Shown: positions 25,465-34,449 of the stretch, in pieces
How the letters are laid out: each line of letters starts with the position of its first letter
Position numbering within the stretch: position 1 is the stretch's first letter
NCBI GenBank assembly: GCA_016179055.1
Contig: JACOSC010000076.1
Coordinates: 1 to 44,888 of the forward strand
Direction of reading: 5' to 3'
From: Acidobacteriota bacterium
GTDB taxonomy: Bacteria; Acidobacteriota; UBA6911; JACOSC01
DNA length: 44,888 nt
Notes under the pieces: model-generated
Told to the model about the DNA's origin: nothing
Databases searched by the model: none
Seen by the model: the letters and a program-made list of their open reading frames with translations, nothing else
Made by a program: the position numbers and the translations under genes

Positions 25465-26976
25465 ATGAAAGTTTTGGGCCGTTTACTAGTGCTTTTGACC
25501 GGGGGTATGGCGCTAATTGTGTCGGTGATGGTTCTACGATTCTATAAGTCGATCCCGGATATTGCCGCAGTGCAGGCCCACAATGCCGAGTCCATCTCCC
25601 TTCTCCAACGCGACCTCAAAGAAGGGCTCGCCTTTCCCAAGGAGTTCTTCTGGGGAAGCGCTACTTCCGCTCATCAGGTTGAGGGCAACAACACCAACAA
25701 TGATTGGTACGTTTGGGAGCAGGCCCGTGATAAGAACGGTCGCTGCCGAGTGCGCAACTGCGACGCCTCCGGCGCCGCGGCCGAGCATTACCAAAGGTTT
25801 GATGCCGATTTTGCTCTGGCGCGTAATTTAAACCAAAACATGCATCGATTTTCCATCGAATGGAGCCGGATCGAGCCCAAAGAAGGCGAGTGGGATTTCA
25901 ATGCGGTGAATCATTACCGCGAGGTCCTGGCCAGTCTCAAAAGACACGGTATTCGGCCAATGGTAACCCTGCACCACTTTACTAACCCCCTATGGCTTGC
26001 CCAGAGCGGCGGTTGGAAGAATCCGAAGACCATTTATAAATTCGAGCGCTATGTGCGCTTCGTTGTAGAGCAATTTCGATCCGATGTGGACGTATGGGTA
26101 ACCATCAACGAGCCTGAGGTCTATGCGGTGTACGCCTATCTTTATGGGATATTCCCGCCCGGCGAGAAGGATTTGACGGCCATGCTGGTCGTCATGAGCA
26201 ATTTACTGAAAGGCCATGCGCGCGCCTACCGCGCCATTCATGAACTATACAACGTTGGCGCCGATGGCGACCGACGACCGGCGCTGGTAGGCCTTGTCAA
26301 GCATATGCGGATCTTTATGCCGGACGACCCCGGTTCCTCGGCTGACCGCAGTGCGGCAAAGATCTACAATTATTTCTTTAACGTGTTGGCGCTCGACTCG
26401 GTGGCTACTGGTCGCATTCAATTTAATGTTCCCCTCGTCTACGCGCGTGATGAGATCGTGGAAGGACTGAAGGACTCCTGGGATTTCATCGGCGTTAATT
26501 ATTTCAGCCGTGACATGGTGGCCTTTGATTTCTCGCGGCCGTATACGCTATTTGCCAGGATTACGTATCGGCCGGATCGCCGGCGGTATTCGGAAATTGG
26601 GGAAGGTTGGGAAATATTTCCACAAGGTCTTTTCCAGTCGCTGATGACGCTTAAGCGGTACGACCGGCCGATCTTTATCACGGAGAACGGCATTGCCGAT
26701 GCCGGCGGCGCGCTTCGACCAAGCTTTATTGGGGAGCATGCCTACAATGTTTGGCAAGCTATACAGCGCGGCGTCGATGTCCGAGGGTATTTGTACTGGG
26801 CCTTAATCGACAATTTCGAGTGGAACATGGGATCGAGTCCGCGGTTTGGACTTTACACCGTTGATTACCAAACCCAAGAGCGAAGGCTCACGGCCGGTGG
26901 CGAGCTCTTAAGAGACCTTGCCGCCGCTAATGCCTTGACCCCCGCCATACAAGCCCGACTTCGTTCAGGCTACTAG
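25465..26976 (+). CDS. Membrane-anchored family 1 glycoside hydrolase (beta-glucosidase-like)
   Basis: A 503-residue GH1 enzyme. The start is the ATG at 25465, with AAGGTG five bases upstream. Residues 5-26 form a hydrophobic anchor (LLVLLTGGMALIVSVMVL), unusual for GH1, which is normally soluble. The catalytic domain begins FPKEFFWGSATSAHQVEG and contains the acid/base Glu216 (TINEPE) and the nucleophile Glu407 (ITENGIAD), plus YLYWALIDNFEWNMG near the end. It should hydrolyse beta-linked disaccharides or aryl glycosides on the outer face of the inner membrane. Exact substrate is unknown. Confidence 0.92.
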   Translation: MKVLGRLLVLLTGGMALIVSVMVLRFYKSIPDIAAVQAHNAESISLLQRDLKEGLAFPKEFFWGSATSAHQVEGNNTNNDWYVWEQARDKNGRCRVRNCDASGAAAEHYQRFDADFALARNLNQNMHRFSIEWSRIEPKEGEWDFNAVNHYREVLASLKRHGIRPMVTLHHFTNPLWLAQSGGWKNPKTIYKFERYVRFVVEQFRSDVDVWVTINEPEVYAVYAYLYGIFPPGEKDLTAMLVVMSNLLKGHARAYRAIHELYNVGADGDRRPALVGLVKHMRIFMPDDPGSSADRSAAKIYNYFFNVLALDSVATGRIQFNVPLVYARDEIVEGLKDSWDFIGVNYFSRDMVAFDFSRPYTLFARITYRPDRRRYSEIGEGWEIFPQGLFQSLMTLKRYDRPIFITENGIADAGGALRPSFIGEHAYNVWQAIQRGVDVRGYLYWALIDNFEWNMGSSPRFGLYTVDYQTQERRLTAGGELLRDLAAANALTPAIQARLRSGY

Positions 26977-27012
26977 CCCCGGCGAAACCGGATTAGCGCG
27001 GCTCACGCCTTC

Positions 27013-27312
27013 TTATTGGATGACCAACCGTTTCGCAGGCGCCAACACCCCCGACAATATCTCTTCGACTTCTTGCCCGCACACAATATCTATCGGCGCC
27101 TCATCGGCATGCCAAGAGACGTTTTCAATGATCAGGGCCAGCTTGGTGAGGCAAGCGTCACAGTTTAGCAAGTGTTCCTCAGCCAAATGGCGCGCCGTCA
27201 TCTCCAATCGCAAAGTGACAAAATAATAAAAAACCAGATCATGCAAGCACCCATACGACTGAGCGGTGGGATCGATTTCTTTAGGCACTATGACTCCGTG
27301 GCCCGCTGCCAC
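27013..27312 (-). CDS. Small protein with zf-HC2-like HxxxC-type cysteine motif
   Basis: A 99-residue frame, convergent with the GH1 gene. The segment TARHLAEEHLLNCDACLTKL fits the H-x3-C-x2-C pattern of putative zinc-finger (zf-HC2) domains of anti-sigma factors, but there is no membrane helix and no sigma-factor gene nearby. The start is a GTG at 27312 with no clear ribosome site, so the N-terminus is uncertain. It may be a stand-alone zinc-binding regulator. Moderate support only. Confidence 0.5.
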   Translation of the reverse strand: MAAGHGVIVPKEIDPTAQSYGCLHDLVFYYFVTLRLEMTARHLAEEHLLNCDACLTKLALIIENVSWHADEAPIDIVCGQEVEEILSGVLAPAKRLVIQ

Positions 27313-27380
27313 ATTGAACGGACAAAATTCTTGGGCTCAATAAAGCTATGCACTTGTCGCAAGTATTGTCCGGTAAAACA

Positions 27381-27441
27381 TTTTCTGTAGGCCGGGTATA
27401 GCCCTTTATTCATGCGGGCGATTGACGGTTTTCAACCCATC
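27381..27441. repeat. Partial family C repeat
   Basis: CTTTATTCATGCGG..GATTGACGGTTTTC resembles the middle of the 150-base family C repeats near 6094 and 6576. It is shorter and more diverged. Confidence 0.5.
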
Positions 27442-27460
27442 CAACATTGTCTCTTCCTTT

Positions 27461-27568
27461 TCACCACAGAGACACAGAGTTCACTAAGGAAGACGGCCGT
27501 CATACCATCTTTCTTCGGATACTGTCCTTTTCTTAGCTGCTCGGTGGCCTCTGTGCCTCTGTGGTGCA
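27461..27568. repeat. Palindromic repeat with CACCACAGAGACACAGAG ends
   Basis: Left end TCACCACAGAGACACAGAG and right end CCTCTGTGCCTCTGTGGTG are inverted copies about 108 bases apart. This is a widely dispersed type of small non-coding repeat. Between 27569 and 27686 I see no other feature. Confidence 0.65.
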
Positions 27569-27686
27569 TACTCACCTCGCCACGCGCGTAACGCCATCAG
27601 CTTGTGGTTGGCAGACTTGGCCGCATGATCAAGCTCTAATACACGCTACGCGAGTAGGAGGAGCTGCCCGGTGGCGCGCCGGTTTA

Positions 27687-28082
27687 TTATTGGGTCAAGA
27701 CGATCTGGAAATATTTATTTCCATCAGTCACTATAAAGTCCGACACTCTTTCGAAGAATTCTCTGGGGACTTCATCAAAGGCTACGCCCTCATTGATGAA
27801 CACCACTTTGAGATTGTCGCTTTGCAATAAAGATTGAGCCACTTGCCGTAGGTAGCCCAACGAGCTCTCCCCGGACCCATCGACATTTCTCAAGACCAGT
27901 TGGCCGTCTAATGTAATAGACGTTGGGCTTGAGTATTCTTCTATGGTTACGTCCCCGGCCTGAGCGCCATGGGGAGTCGGTGGCGGCACCGGCGTCGGAT
28001 CGCCGGTTTGGGCGGCACTATAACCGCACAATACCATAGACGTCAAACATAGAAATACAAAAACACGAAAACTCTTTTTCAT
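27687..28082 (-). CDS. Small secreted protein of unknown function
   Basis: A 131-residue protein. The start is the ATG at 28082, with AAGGAG eight bases upstream; a longer in-frame version has 22 unlikely leading residues. Signal peptide: MKKSFRVFVFLCLTSMVLC, cleavage near SAAQ. A proline-rich spacer (DPTPVPPPTPHG) follows, then a compact domain of about 90 residues with VTIEEYSSPTSITLDG. The product is probably periplasmic or cell-surface. I do not recognise the family. Confidence 0.72.
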   Translation of the reverse strand: MKKSFRVFVFLCLTSMVLCGYSAAQTGDPTPVPPPTPHGAQAGDVTIEEYSSPTSITLDGQLVLRNVDGSGESSLGYLRQVAQSLLQSDNLKVVFINEGVAFDEVPREFFERVSDFIVTDGNKYFQIVLTQ

Positions 28083-28305
28083 TTCACTTCTCCTTTTTTG
28101 TACGTTTTTTGGATAAGAGTTAACTGTAGACACCGGGAACGAGTTCAACCGTCGCTCGCCTGAGCGAAAATGAAATCCCGTCTCCGATAAACGTTGCTAA
28201 CGACTAACCTAGAAAAATGGACAAAGCGGTTGCGGTAGGAGATGATTGGCGGTAATATACCGATATTGACTAAAACGATTTAACCATCTCATACCAACGG
28301 ATGGT

Positions 28306-28342
28306 GACAGGGCCGGAGGATCCGCTAAATCCTCCGACCTGT
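28306..28342. other. Strong hairpin in a divergent intergenic region
   Basis: ACAGG-GC-CGGAGGAT-CCGCTAA-ATCCTCCG-A-CCTGT makes a 13-pair stem with a small bulge. It lies between two divergent genes, so it is not a simple terminator for either; it may be an operator, a leader structure or a remnant of a repeat. The rest of 28083-28527 shows nothing else. Confidence 0.55.
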
Positions 28343-28527
28343 TTCTAATCAACGCTACAAGTACAAAGACGCAAAAAATCGTCGGCTGTGTACCGCCGTT
28401 GAAAAAAAGTTAAAAAATATAACAGGTCTGGTATCCAGGCGCCGGATTCAAAGACGCGGGTTGAAGTGAAAAAGCCTGGCCGAAACCCCGTCGGTCGAAT
28501 ATTTTTGTTCAAGGGTTTTCGTTATGT

Positions 28528-29196
28528 ATGAGGTCGCTAGTGAAACAAACGGAACTGCTCCCTGTCTTTCGTCGGCTACGTAGAGAGGCCAAGGGTTGGA
28601 TCCTGCCGGTTATTGACGATATGGCGCGCCGCGCCGCGAGTCCTTATCGTATTCTTATGGCCGCTCTGCTCAGCACTCGCACGCGGGACAGCGTCACCGC
28701 TCTGGCCGCGCAGCGGCTGTTTGCTCAGGCCGATACGCCCGCCGCCATGATCAAACTCTCCGAAGCGGCCATTAGGCACGCCATACTTCCCGTGGCCTTC
28801 AGCCGCACCAAGGCCGCTCAGATCCTGAAAATATCCTCTATGCTGCTCGAGCACTATGATGGAAAAGTCCCGGACAGTCTCGAGGCCTTGGACAATTTTC
28901 CCGGGGTCGGTCGCAAGGTGGCCAATCTGGTGATTAACCAGGCGTTTGGCAAGCCAGGTATCTGCGTGGATACGCACGTGCACCGCATCACCAATCGCTG
29001 GGGCTACGTGCAAAGCCGTACACCGAATGAAACCGAGCAAGTGCTGCGCCGCAAGCTTCCACCTCGTTATTGGATTGAGATCAATCCACTACTCGTGGCG
29101 TTTGGGCAAAATATATGTCTGCCCACATCGCCAAAGTGCTCTATTTGCGCCGTGCAAACCTATTGCGATCGCACGAACGTGACCCGGAGCCGCTAG
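28528..29196 (+). CDS. nth: Endonuclease III (DNA glycosylase/AP lyase)
   Basis: A 222-residue base-excision repair enzyme that removes oxidised pyrimidines. Helix-hairpin-helix motif FPGVGRKVA with catalytic Lys130, catalytic Asp148 in VDTHVHR, and the iron-sulfur loop C197-x6-C204-x2-C207-x5-C213 (CLPTSPKCSICAVQTYC) are all present. LLSTRTRD replaces the more common LSAQTTD, as in some archaeal and deep-branching bacterial homologues. The N-terminus is about ten residues longer than E. coli Nth. The gene stands alone. Confidence 0.95.
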   Translation: MRSLVKQTELLPVFRRLRREAKGWILPVIDDMARRAASPYRILMAALLSTRTRDSVTALAAQRLFAQADTPAAMIKLSEAAIRHAILPVAFSRTKAAQILKISSMLLEHYDGKVPDSLEALDNFPGVGRKVANLVINQAFGKPGICVDTHVHRITNRWGYVQSRTPNETEQVLRRKLPPRYWIEINPLLVAFGQNICLPTSPKCSICAVQTYCDRTNVTRSR

Positions 29197-29459
29197 CGGC
29201 CATGGCTATCGCAACTTTCCGTAGACTGGTTTGGGCCCGCCGCAGTTTTGCAATAATAGATGCCCTCGCTAAATTTAAGGATAAACGTAACTGCTTAGCC
29301 CATGGCGGCGGTTCCGTATCGGCTGGGTAGCCTAATGCGTGGATGGTTGAACAATTTTGAAATCAGGAATCGCGCGAAAACCCTCCGGCTTGGTCGAAGG
29401 AGTGGCTGAGTAATTACGGATAAAATACCAATCTATTTTAGTAATGAAGCAAAATTTGC

Positions 29460-29841
29460 TTGACTCCATCAAGCTTTTGATATAGTGTCGTATTGGGAGT
29501 TAGGGAAAATTCAAATAAGCGGCGGCGGTAGGTAGTGGGGCTGCCACCGAAAAATGCATGGTTTAATTTTAAGAACAAGTGCAAAATCCTGCGAAATGGA
29601 AAGGGACATGGAAAGACCAAAACCTGGATGGTCTATGGTTGTGTGACGTTTCTGCATCTCCCTTATGATTTCTGTTGTTTTCTAGCATGATTGTAATCTG
29701 GCATCAAACAATATCACCTGGCATGCCCAACTGACTGGGGCATTGCCCATCGGTTGGAATAAACAATAACCGAGGAGTAGACACGTAGGTGGAAGTGTAT
29801 TTCTGCTTCAGGCTATTCCTATTAACAAGGAGAGATGGCAA
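29460..29841 (+). promoter_or_regulatory. Candidate promoter and long structured 5' leader
   Basis: TTGACT (29460) and TATAGT (29481) are 15 bases apart, a tight but possible promoter. The 350-base leader has a stem CGGCGGTAG/CTGCCACCG around GTAGTGGGG (29524-29549), then GCAAAATCC..GCGAAATGG..GGGACATGGAAAGACC..GGTCTATGG (29581-29638), and a CTGGGGCATTGCC element near 29736. Some pieces recall GEMM-type (cyclic dinucleotide) riboswitches, but their order and spacing are not right. Region 29197-29459 shows nothing. Confidence 0.35.
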
Positions 29842-30213
29842 ATGAAGAGAACTTTGTTAACCGCAACATTGATGCTTTCTTTTGTGCTGGTTTTGGGTGC
29901 CGTAGTATGGGCTGGCGGATGCGTTCCGCAAAGCTGCGGCGGGTTCACTCCCGATTGCAACCCGGACCTCACTCCGTGCTACTGTTTTGCGCTGGCTGAA
30001 GGCGGCGGGTATTGCACGGGCGACTTTCTCTGCGACACTCATCAGAGCTGCACAACGAGCGATGACTGCGCCGATGGCCGGCCTTGTCTGGTAGATCATT
30101 GTTGTGGCGTCGGCAAATGCGGACCTATTGAGTGTACGGGAGCGACGGAGGAAGGGGCGTCCGAGGGCGGACTTTCGGCGTCGGGCAACATGATTCCGCC
30201 GCAACAGTTGTAA
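29842..30213 (+). CDS. Cysteine-rich secreted protein
   Basis: A 123-residue exported protein. Signal peptide MKRTLLTATLMLSFVLVLGA, cleavage near VWAGG. The mature part has about 14 cysteines, in pairs and clusters (CVPQSCGG, PCYCFA, CTTSDDCADGRPC, DHCCGVGKC), suggesting several disulfides or metal binding. The stretch CTTSDDCADGRPCLVDHCC resembles the Cys-rich 'Dickkopf-like' repeats common in myxobacterial and other deltaproteobacterial surface proteins. AAGGAGAGATGGCAA precedes the ATG. A long leader and a strong terminator frame it as a monocistronic unit. Confidence 0.78.
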   Translation: MKRTLLTATLMLSFVLVLGAVVWAGGCVPQSCGGFTPDCNPDLTPCYCFALAEGGGYCTGDFLCDTHQSCTTSDDCADGRPCLVDHCCGVGKCGPIECTGATEEGASEGGLSASGNMIPPQQL

Positions 30214-30241
30214 TCTCTGACCCAAATATTACTCTAGTTTT

Positions 30242-30277
30242 ACGCCCCTTGCTCACTGGAGCGAGGGGCGTTTTTTT
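30242..30277 (+). terminator. Rho-independent terminator
   Basis: ACGCCCCTTGCTC-ACTG-GAGCGAGGGGCGT forms a 13-pair stem with one G-T pair and a four-base loop, followed directly by seven T. It lies 29 bases after the stop codon of the Cys-rich protein gene. Confidence 0.95.
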
Positions 30278-30373
30278 ATGTCCAGGCGCCACCCGTAAGA
30301 GAATCCAAAATGGCCATGACCCGATAGCTTTGGCGTTGACAGCCATGCTACCCCTATGTACAATGGGCGCTCT

Positions 30374-31207
30374 ATGTCAGACCAAGTGATTCGAGTCGCA
30401 CACAGCCCCGACCCCGACGACGCGTTCATGTTTTACGCGCTGGCCAACGGTAAGATAGATACGAGTGATCTTGACTTCTCGCACACCTTGCAAGATATTG
30501 AGACACTCAACCGAAAAGCCTTTGAGGGTTTCTACGAAGTTACCGCCATTTCTTTTCACGCCTACGCCTACGTCGCCGATCGTTACGCGCTCATGCCGGC
30601 CGGCGCCAGCATCGGCAACCGCTACGGCCCGTTGATCGTAGCCGCCGAGCCGTTTGACCTTCGAGATCTGAAGAACAAGATCATTGCCGTGCCGGGCACG
30701 ATGACGACCGCATTCCTGGTTCTAAGAATGATTGAGCCTGAGGTGCGTTATCAGGTTGTCCCTTTTGATGGCATACTGGAGGAAGTCACAGCTCGGCGGG
30801 TGGACGCCGGGTTGATCATTCATGAAGGACAGCTCACATACGGCGCCGGCGGGTTGCACAAGATCATTGACTTGGGTGAGTGGTGGTACCAACAGACGCA
30901 GTTGCCGCTCCCTCTCGGTGGCAACGGCATTCGCAAGGACTTGGGACGCGAGGCCTCGCAACGCATCTCGCAGCTCATACGGCAGAGTATTGAATATGGA
31001 CTGGCTCACCGGGACGAGGCGCTGCGCTATGCGCTCCAATATGCCCGCGGCATGGACACCTCTTTGGCCGATCGCTTTGTCGGCATGTATGTAAACGAGT
31101 TTACCCTCGACTATGGGCCGCGCGGCCGAGCCGGTTTACAGGCGCTCTACGACTGGAGTCATCGCAAAGGCCTGATACCGCATACGGTCCCCCTGGATTT
31201 CTTGTAG
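30374..31207 (+). CDS. mqnD: Menaquinone futalosine-pathway enzyme, MqnA/MqnD family
   Basis: A 277-residue protein. The N-terminus VIRVAHSPDPDDAFMFYALA is the MqnD signature (1,4-dihydroxy-6-naphthoate synthase, converting cyclic de-hypoxanthine futalosine). Later landmarks: GPLIVAAEPF, DAGLIIHEGQLTYG and GGNGIRKDLG. I take the ATG at 30374 (MSDQVIRV); an ATG at 30356 would add six residues and lacks a better ribosome site. With the UbiA-like gene at 24214 it supports menaquinone made through futalosine rather than chorismate/MenFDHCEB. MqnA is a homologue, but the motifs fit MqnD better. Confidence 0.88.
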   Translation: MSDQVIRVAHSPDPDDAFMFYALANGKIDTSDLDFSHTLQDIETLNRKAFEGFYEVTAISFHAYAYVADRYALMPAGASIGNRYGPLIVAAEPFDLRDLKNKIIAVPGTMTTAFLVLRMIEPEVRYQVVPFDGILEEVTARRVDAGLIIHEGQLTYGAGGLHKIIDLGEWWYQQTQLPLPLGGNGIRKDLGREASQRISQLIRQSIEYGLAHRDEALRYALQYARGMDTSLADRFVGMYVNEFTLDYGPRGRAGLQALYDWSHRKGLIPHTVPLDFL

Positions 31208-31298
31208 CCGTTCGAGGGGAGCCTTCGCAACGCGGACAAGAATAACCGGCTCATCCTCAGAAAATATCGCATGCTTTCGGAAAATTACCGGGCATTGG

Positions 31299-31907
31299 TC
31301 ACCAGCTTATCGTAGGCTCGGCCCAGCCGACCCAATCCCCCGTGAGATCGCCGGACGTGCCTTTGGCCGAGAATATGATAGTGGCCGTCTTCCCCACATA
31401 CGGTGAAAGATCCACTACCCAAGGAATCCAATCACGGTCGCCTCTCTGATGGGCCGGGTCCATGTGGCGGGAGAGCAGTAGACAGCGGGTTTCCTTTTCT
31501 TCCAGGATCAGCTCCGCCAGCGCCCCGTCACCGAGGTTGAACGGCATTCCTAAATAACCGCGCAGTACGGCGCCGGCCGGAATCGACGGAATAGCAAAGC
31601 GTGCGGTCGCGTTGGCGATAGTAACGAAACTTTGCCGCCGCACATGATTTCTAACGAAACTAAACAGCCGCACACCGGCCTCTTCGGCCGGCCGCGTCGG
31701 TTTTGGGTCAATGGCGGCCGCCGAGAAGTTAGTTAAAAAATCAAAATAAACTTTCGGAGCTTGGCCCGTGGAGATGGCCTGGCGTGACGAGCAAGCGGAA
31801 AAAACGGTAAGCATAGATCCTAAGCAAAACATCGAAACGCAAGCTCTCCAAAAAGCCGCCATACGCGGCCGCCGTTGGATTATTGCAAAACTGGCTATAG
31901 TAGACAT
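31299..31907 (-). CDS. Putative lipoprotein of unknown function
   Basis: Convergent with mqnD. A lipoprotein-like signal is visible: RACVSMFCLGSMLTVFSACS, with Cys as lipid-attachment candidate (the -3 residue is Phe, so the lipobox is imperfect). I give the start at ATG 31907; ATG 31862, 15 residues later, yields a more typical short signal. Neither has a good ribosome site. The mature part (about 165 residues) has VDLSPYVGKTATIIFSAKG and WVGWAEPTISW near the end, which look like a beta-sandwich carbohydrate-binding or discoidin-like fold. No enzyme motif was seen. Confidence 0.68.
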   Translation of the reverse strand: MSTIASFAIIQRRPRMAAFWRACVSMFCLGSMLTVFSACSSRQAISTGQAPKVYFDFLTNFSAAAIDPKPTRPAEEAGVRLFSFVRNHVRRQSFVTIANATARFAIPSIPAGAVLRGYLGMPFNLGDGALAELILEEKETRCLLLSRHMDPAHQRGDRDWIPWVVDLSPYVGKTATIIFSAKGTSGDLTGDWVGWAEPTISW

Positions 31908-31994
31908 CTGAAGGTGATTAGTTAACGCATAGAAATCGGACGCTTTGTGCGTCTGGGCCAAACCACGGACGGTTTCTTAGTCGGTCAGCAGAAC

Positions 31995-32110
31995 CGCTGC
32001 CGTTTCTTCGTAGCTTTGGATAGTAAGCGGCATCCCACTCCCTACCAAATGTCCAAACTCCAGAAAGCGGCTGGAAGCCGCTTCCACCCAGCGGAGCTTT
32101 GGGTTGTAAG
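31995..32110. repeat. Family D palindromic repeat, copy 1
   Basis: Contains AGCTTTGGATAGTAAGCGGC, ATCCCACTCC..ACCAAATGTC and CAAACTCCAG, then a palindrome AGCGGCTGGAAGCCGCT and GCGGAGCTTTGGGTTGTAAG. Related copies are at 40795-41220 and 44545-44690. It occupies the gap downstream of serS. Confidence 0.7.
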
Positions 32111-32147
32111 CAGCATTCAGATCTCACCGGTTGAAAATCCCTGCGGG

Positions 32148-33440
32148 TCATAACACTCTCCCTTTTTCTATCTTCTCGATTCCGTCCATGTAAAGTCTAA
32201 GCGCCTCGGGAACAACCACTGATCCATCCTCCAACTGATAATTCTCCAAAATGGCAAGCCAAGTGCGGCCGATAGCCAAGCCCGAACCATTCAAGGTGTG
32301 GACAAACCGCGGCTTGGCCCCGGGCTGAGGTCGATAACGAATGTTGGCTCGGCGGGCCTGGAAATCTTCGAAATTGCTGCACGAGGATATTTCGCGATAG
32401 CGATCCTGGCTAGGCAGCCAAACTTCGATATCATAAGTCTTGGCGGCAGAGAACCCCATGTCCCCAGTGGATAGCGCGACCACACGATAAGGCAGCTCCA
32501 AGCGTTTCAAGATACTTTCGGCATCGGCGACCAGCTTTTCCAGCTCTTCGTAAGACGTTTCTGCCGCTGTGAATTTAACCAGTTCCACCTTGTTAAACTG
32601 ATGCTGGCGAATCAGACCTCGAACATCTTTCCCATGCGAGCCGGCCTCACTCCGAAAGCAGGGCGTATAGGCGGTTAAATAGATGGGCAGGCGATCGGCG
32701 TCAAGGATTTCATCGCGATAGATGTTGGTTACTGGAACTTCTGCCGTTGGCGCCAGCAAGAAATCCGTCCCTTCCACCTTGAAGAGATCCGCTTCAAACT
32801 TGGGCAGGTTGCCTGTCCCAAAGAAACTCGCCCGATTAGCCATAAATGGGGGAAACACTTCCGTGTAGCCGTGATGTCTGCTATGCGTATCCAACATGAA
32901 ATTGATTAGAGCGCGTTCCATGCGCGCCCCCATGCCGGCCAAGAGCGAAAACCGGGCGCCCGTGATTTTGGCGGCCCGCTGGGAATGCAGAATACCCAAT
33001 CCTTCGCCAAGATCCACATGGTCCTTGGGAGGAAAAGGGAACTTCCGCGGAATGCCGCAACGTCGCACCTCGAGGTTACCGGTTTCATCGGCGCCTACCG
33101 GCACAGAGGTGTGAGGTATATTCGGGACGGTGGGACACAGCGCGGCTATGGAATCCTCAACCACCTTTAGTTTCTCCTCCAACAGCTTTATCTCCTGGTT
33201 AACCTCTCGCATATGGGCTTGCAGCGCGGCCGTATCTTCCTGATTGCGCTTCATACGGCCGATTTGCTCAGAGGTTGTATTGCGCAGGCTCTTCCGCTGC
33301 TCGACTTGCAAGATAAGGGCACGACGGCTCGTGTCATAACTCTTAATTTGGTTAAGAGTGTCTATCACCGCCGTTCCACGCGTGCGCAACCGCTCAGCCA
33401 CGTGGTCTATGTTTTCAAGAACAAACTTCATGTCCAGCAT
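32148..33440 (-). CDS. serS: Seryl-tRNA synthetase
   Basis: A 430-residue class II synthetase that charges tRNA(Ser) and, since the organism has selA, also tRNA(Sec). The N-terminal coiled-coil arm spans about residues 30-105. Motif 2 ([20 protein letters not shown]) and motif 3 ([19 protein letters not shown]) are intact. The start at 33440 is supported by GGAGG seven bases upstream. The gene is transcribed alone. A hairpin ATTCCCGC-CGTCA-GCGGGAAT lies upstream at 33530-33550. Confidence 0.96.
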   Translation of the reverse strand: MLDMKFVLENIDHVAERLRTRGTAVIDTLNQIKSYDTSRRALILQVEQRKSLRNTTSEQIGRMKRNQEDTAALQAHMREVNQEIKLLEEKLKVVEDSIAALCPTVPNIPHTSVPVGADETGNLEVRRCGIPRKFPFPPKDHVDLGEGLGILHSQRAAKITGARFSLLAGMGARMERALINFMLDTHSRHHGYTEVFPPFMANRASFFGTGNLPKFEADLFKVEGTDFLLAPTAEVPVTNIYRDEILDADRLPIYLTAYTPCFRSEAGSHGKDVRGLIRQHQFNKVELVKFTAAETSYEELEKLVADAESILKRLELPYRVVALSTGDMGFSAAKTYDIEVWLPSQDRYREISSCSNFEDFQARRANIRYRPQPGAKPRFVHTLNGSGLAIGRTWLAILENYQLEDGSVVVPEALRLYMDGIEKIEKGRVL

Positions 33441-34449
33441 TCACGTTCCTCCAAAGACCTTAGGATCACGGGAATTCTAGTTTAAAGGGAAAGATTCGGA
33501 GTGTAAAGAGCGCAAGCCTCTATTCTACGATTCCCGCCGTCAGCGGGAATGCGTCGTCACTAAAAACCCCGCGGCTCTTTAGGAGTGTGTCGGAGAAACG
33601 AGCATCGGTTTTCGGGAAGCGTGGACCTGCCATTTTTACGTCGGCTATAGAATGGGTGATAGGGCGGGGAACCCCTTCATGATTCTGTGCCCATGTAGGC
33701 AACCTGCCGGCTCCCACTTTATCGACGACGCGTATTTGAGACAATTCACACAAGCACGGTTCAAATCACCCGGCTTTGACCAAATTTTTCTTTAATAACT
33801 CGATTCAATATTACCGTATATCAATGCTTTAGCAAACCAGGCGGGAGACCTATCGGATGGCATACGGTTTGCGGAGCGGAACGAAACAGGGGTCGCACCG
33901 CAAATAGTGGGATCATCAGAGAAAGACGGTCAAAGTAGGTGATTGCGCGTGCTCAGAGTAAGAAATGAAGGTCCAGGACGGATTTTAAATCATACCTATG
34001 TTACGGTTCATAGGGCTGAATCGGTTTCCCCCTCCTCCCGATTCGCATGCTGATTGAAGTCCGTCCTTGGATTTTCTCGATGTCCAAATTATTATGTGCG
34101 GTAGGTCCGGGCTAGCTTTCGATGTAGTGATAGTAATTGGTCAAACTGATTGTGATTACATCTAACAACTTCCTTCCGTATTCAGTGGCGCCATGGCTCC
34201 ATTGTGGGGTCAGTTGGATTTCCTGCAGAATTCTTCCATGCGAAGGTACTGAGTACAGTGATTTTTAAAAACGTAATAATATGACGAATCCGTTTTTCTC
34301 AAACAACGCGTAACGATGACACCGGAGGCTCCGCTCTTGGCTTATTGCCGGCGCCGACCAGAAATCGCATGACCTGGGTTAGGCGTAGGCGTTGTGGACG
34401 ACTGGACCTGATAAGGCAGGGAATTATCTTCAGGGGGAGGACGACTTAT
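33441..34449. other. One-kilobase intergenic region, no gene seen
   Basis: Holds the ATTCCCGC-CGTCA-GCGGGAAT hairpin (33530-33550), a typical dispersed palindrome. Open frames here are short, lack ribosome sites and have no recognisable protein character. AT-rich stretches between 33780 and 34320 probably include promoters for the divergent genes, but no convincing -35/-10 pair was found. Confidence 0.4.

Noticed and set aside
33520-33753. 77-codon minus-strand frame upstream of serS
   Set aside because: It spans the ATTCCCGC hairpin repeat, lacks a ribosome site and has no recognisable protein pattern.
33755-33775. TTCAAATC tRNA T-loop-like sequence
   Set aside because: The flanking bases do not pair as a T stem and no cloverleaf can be drawn.
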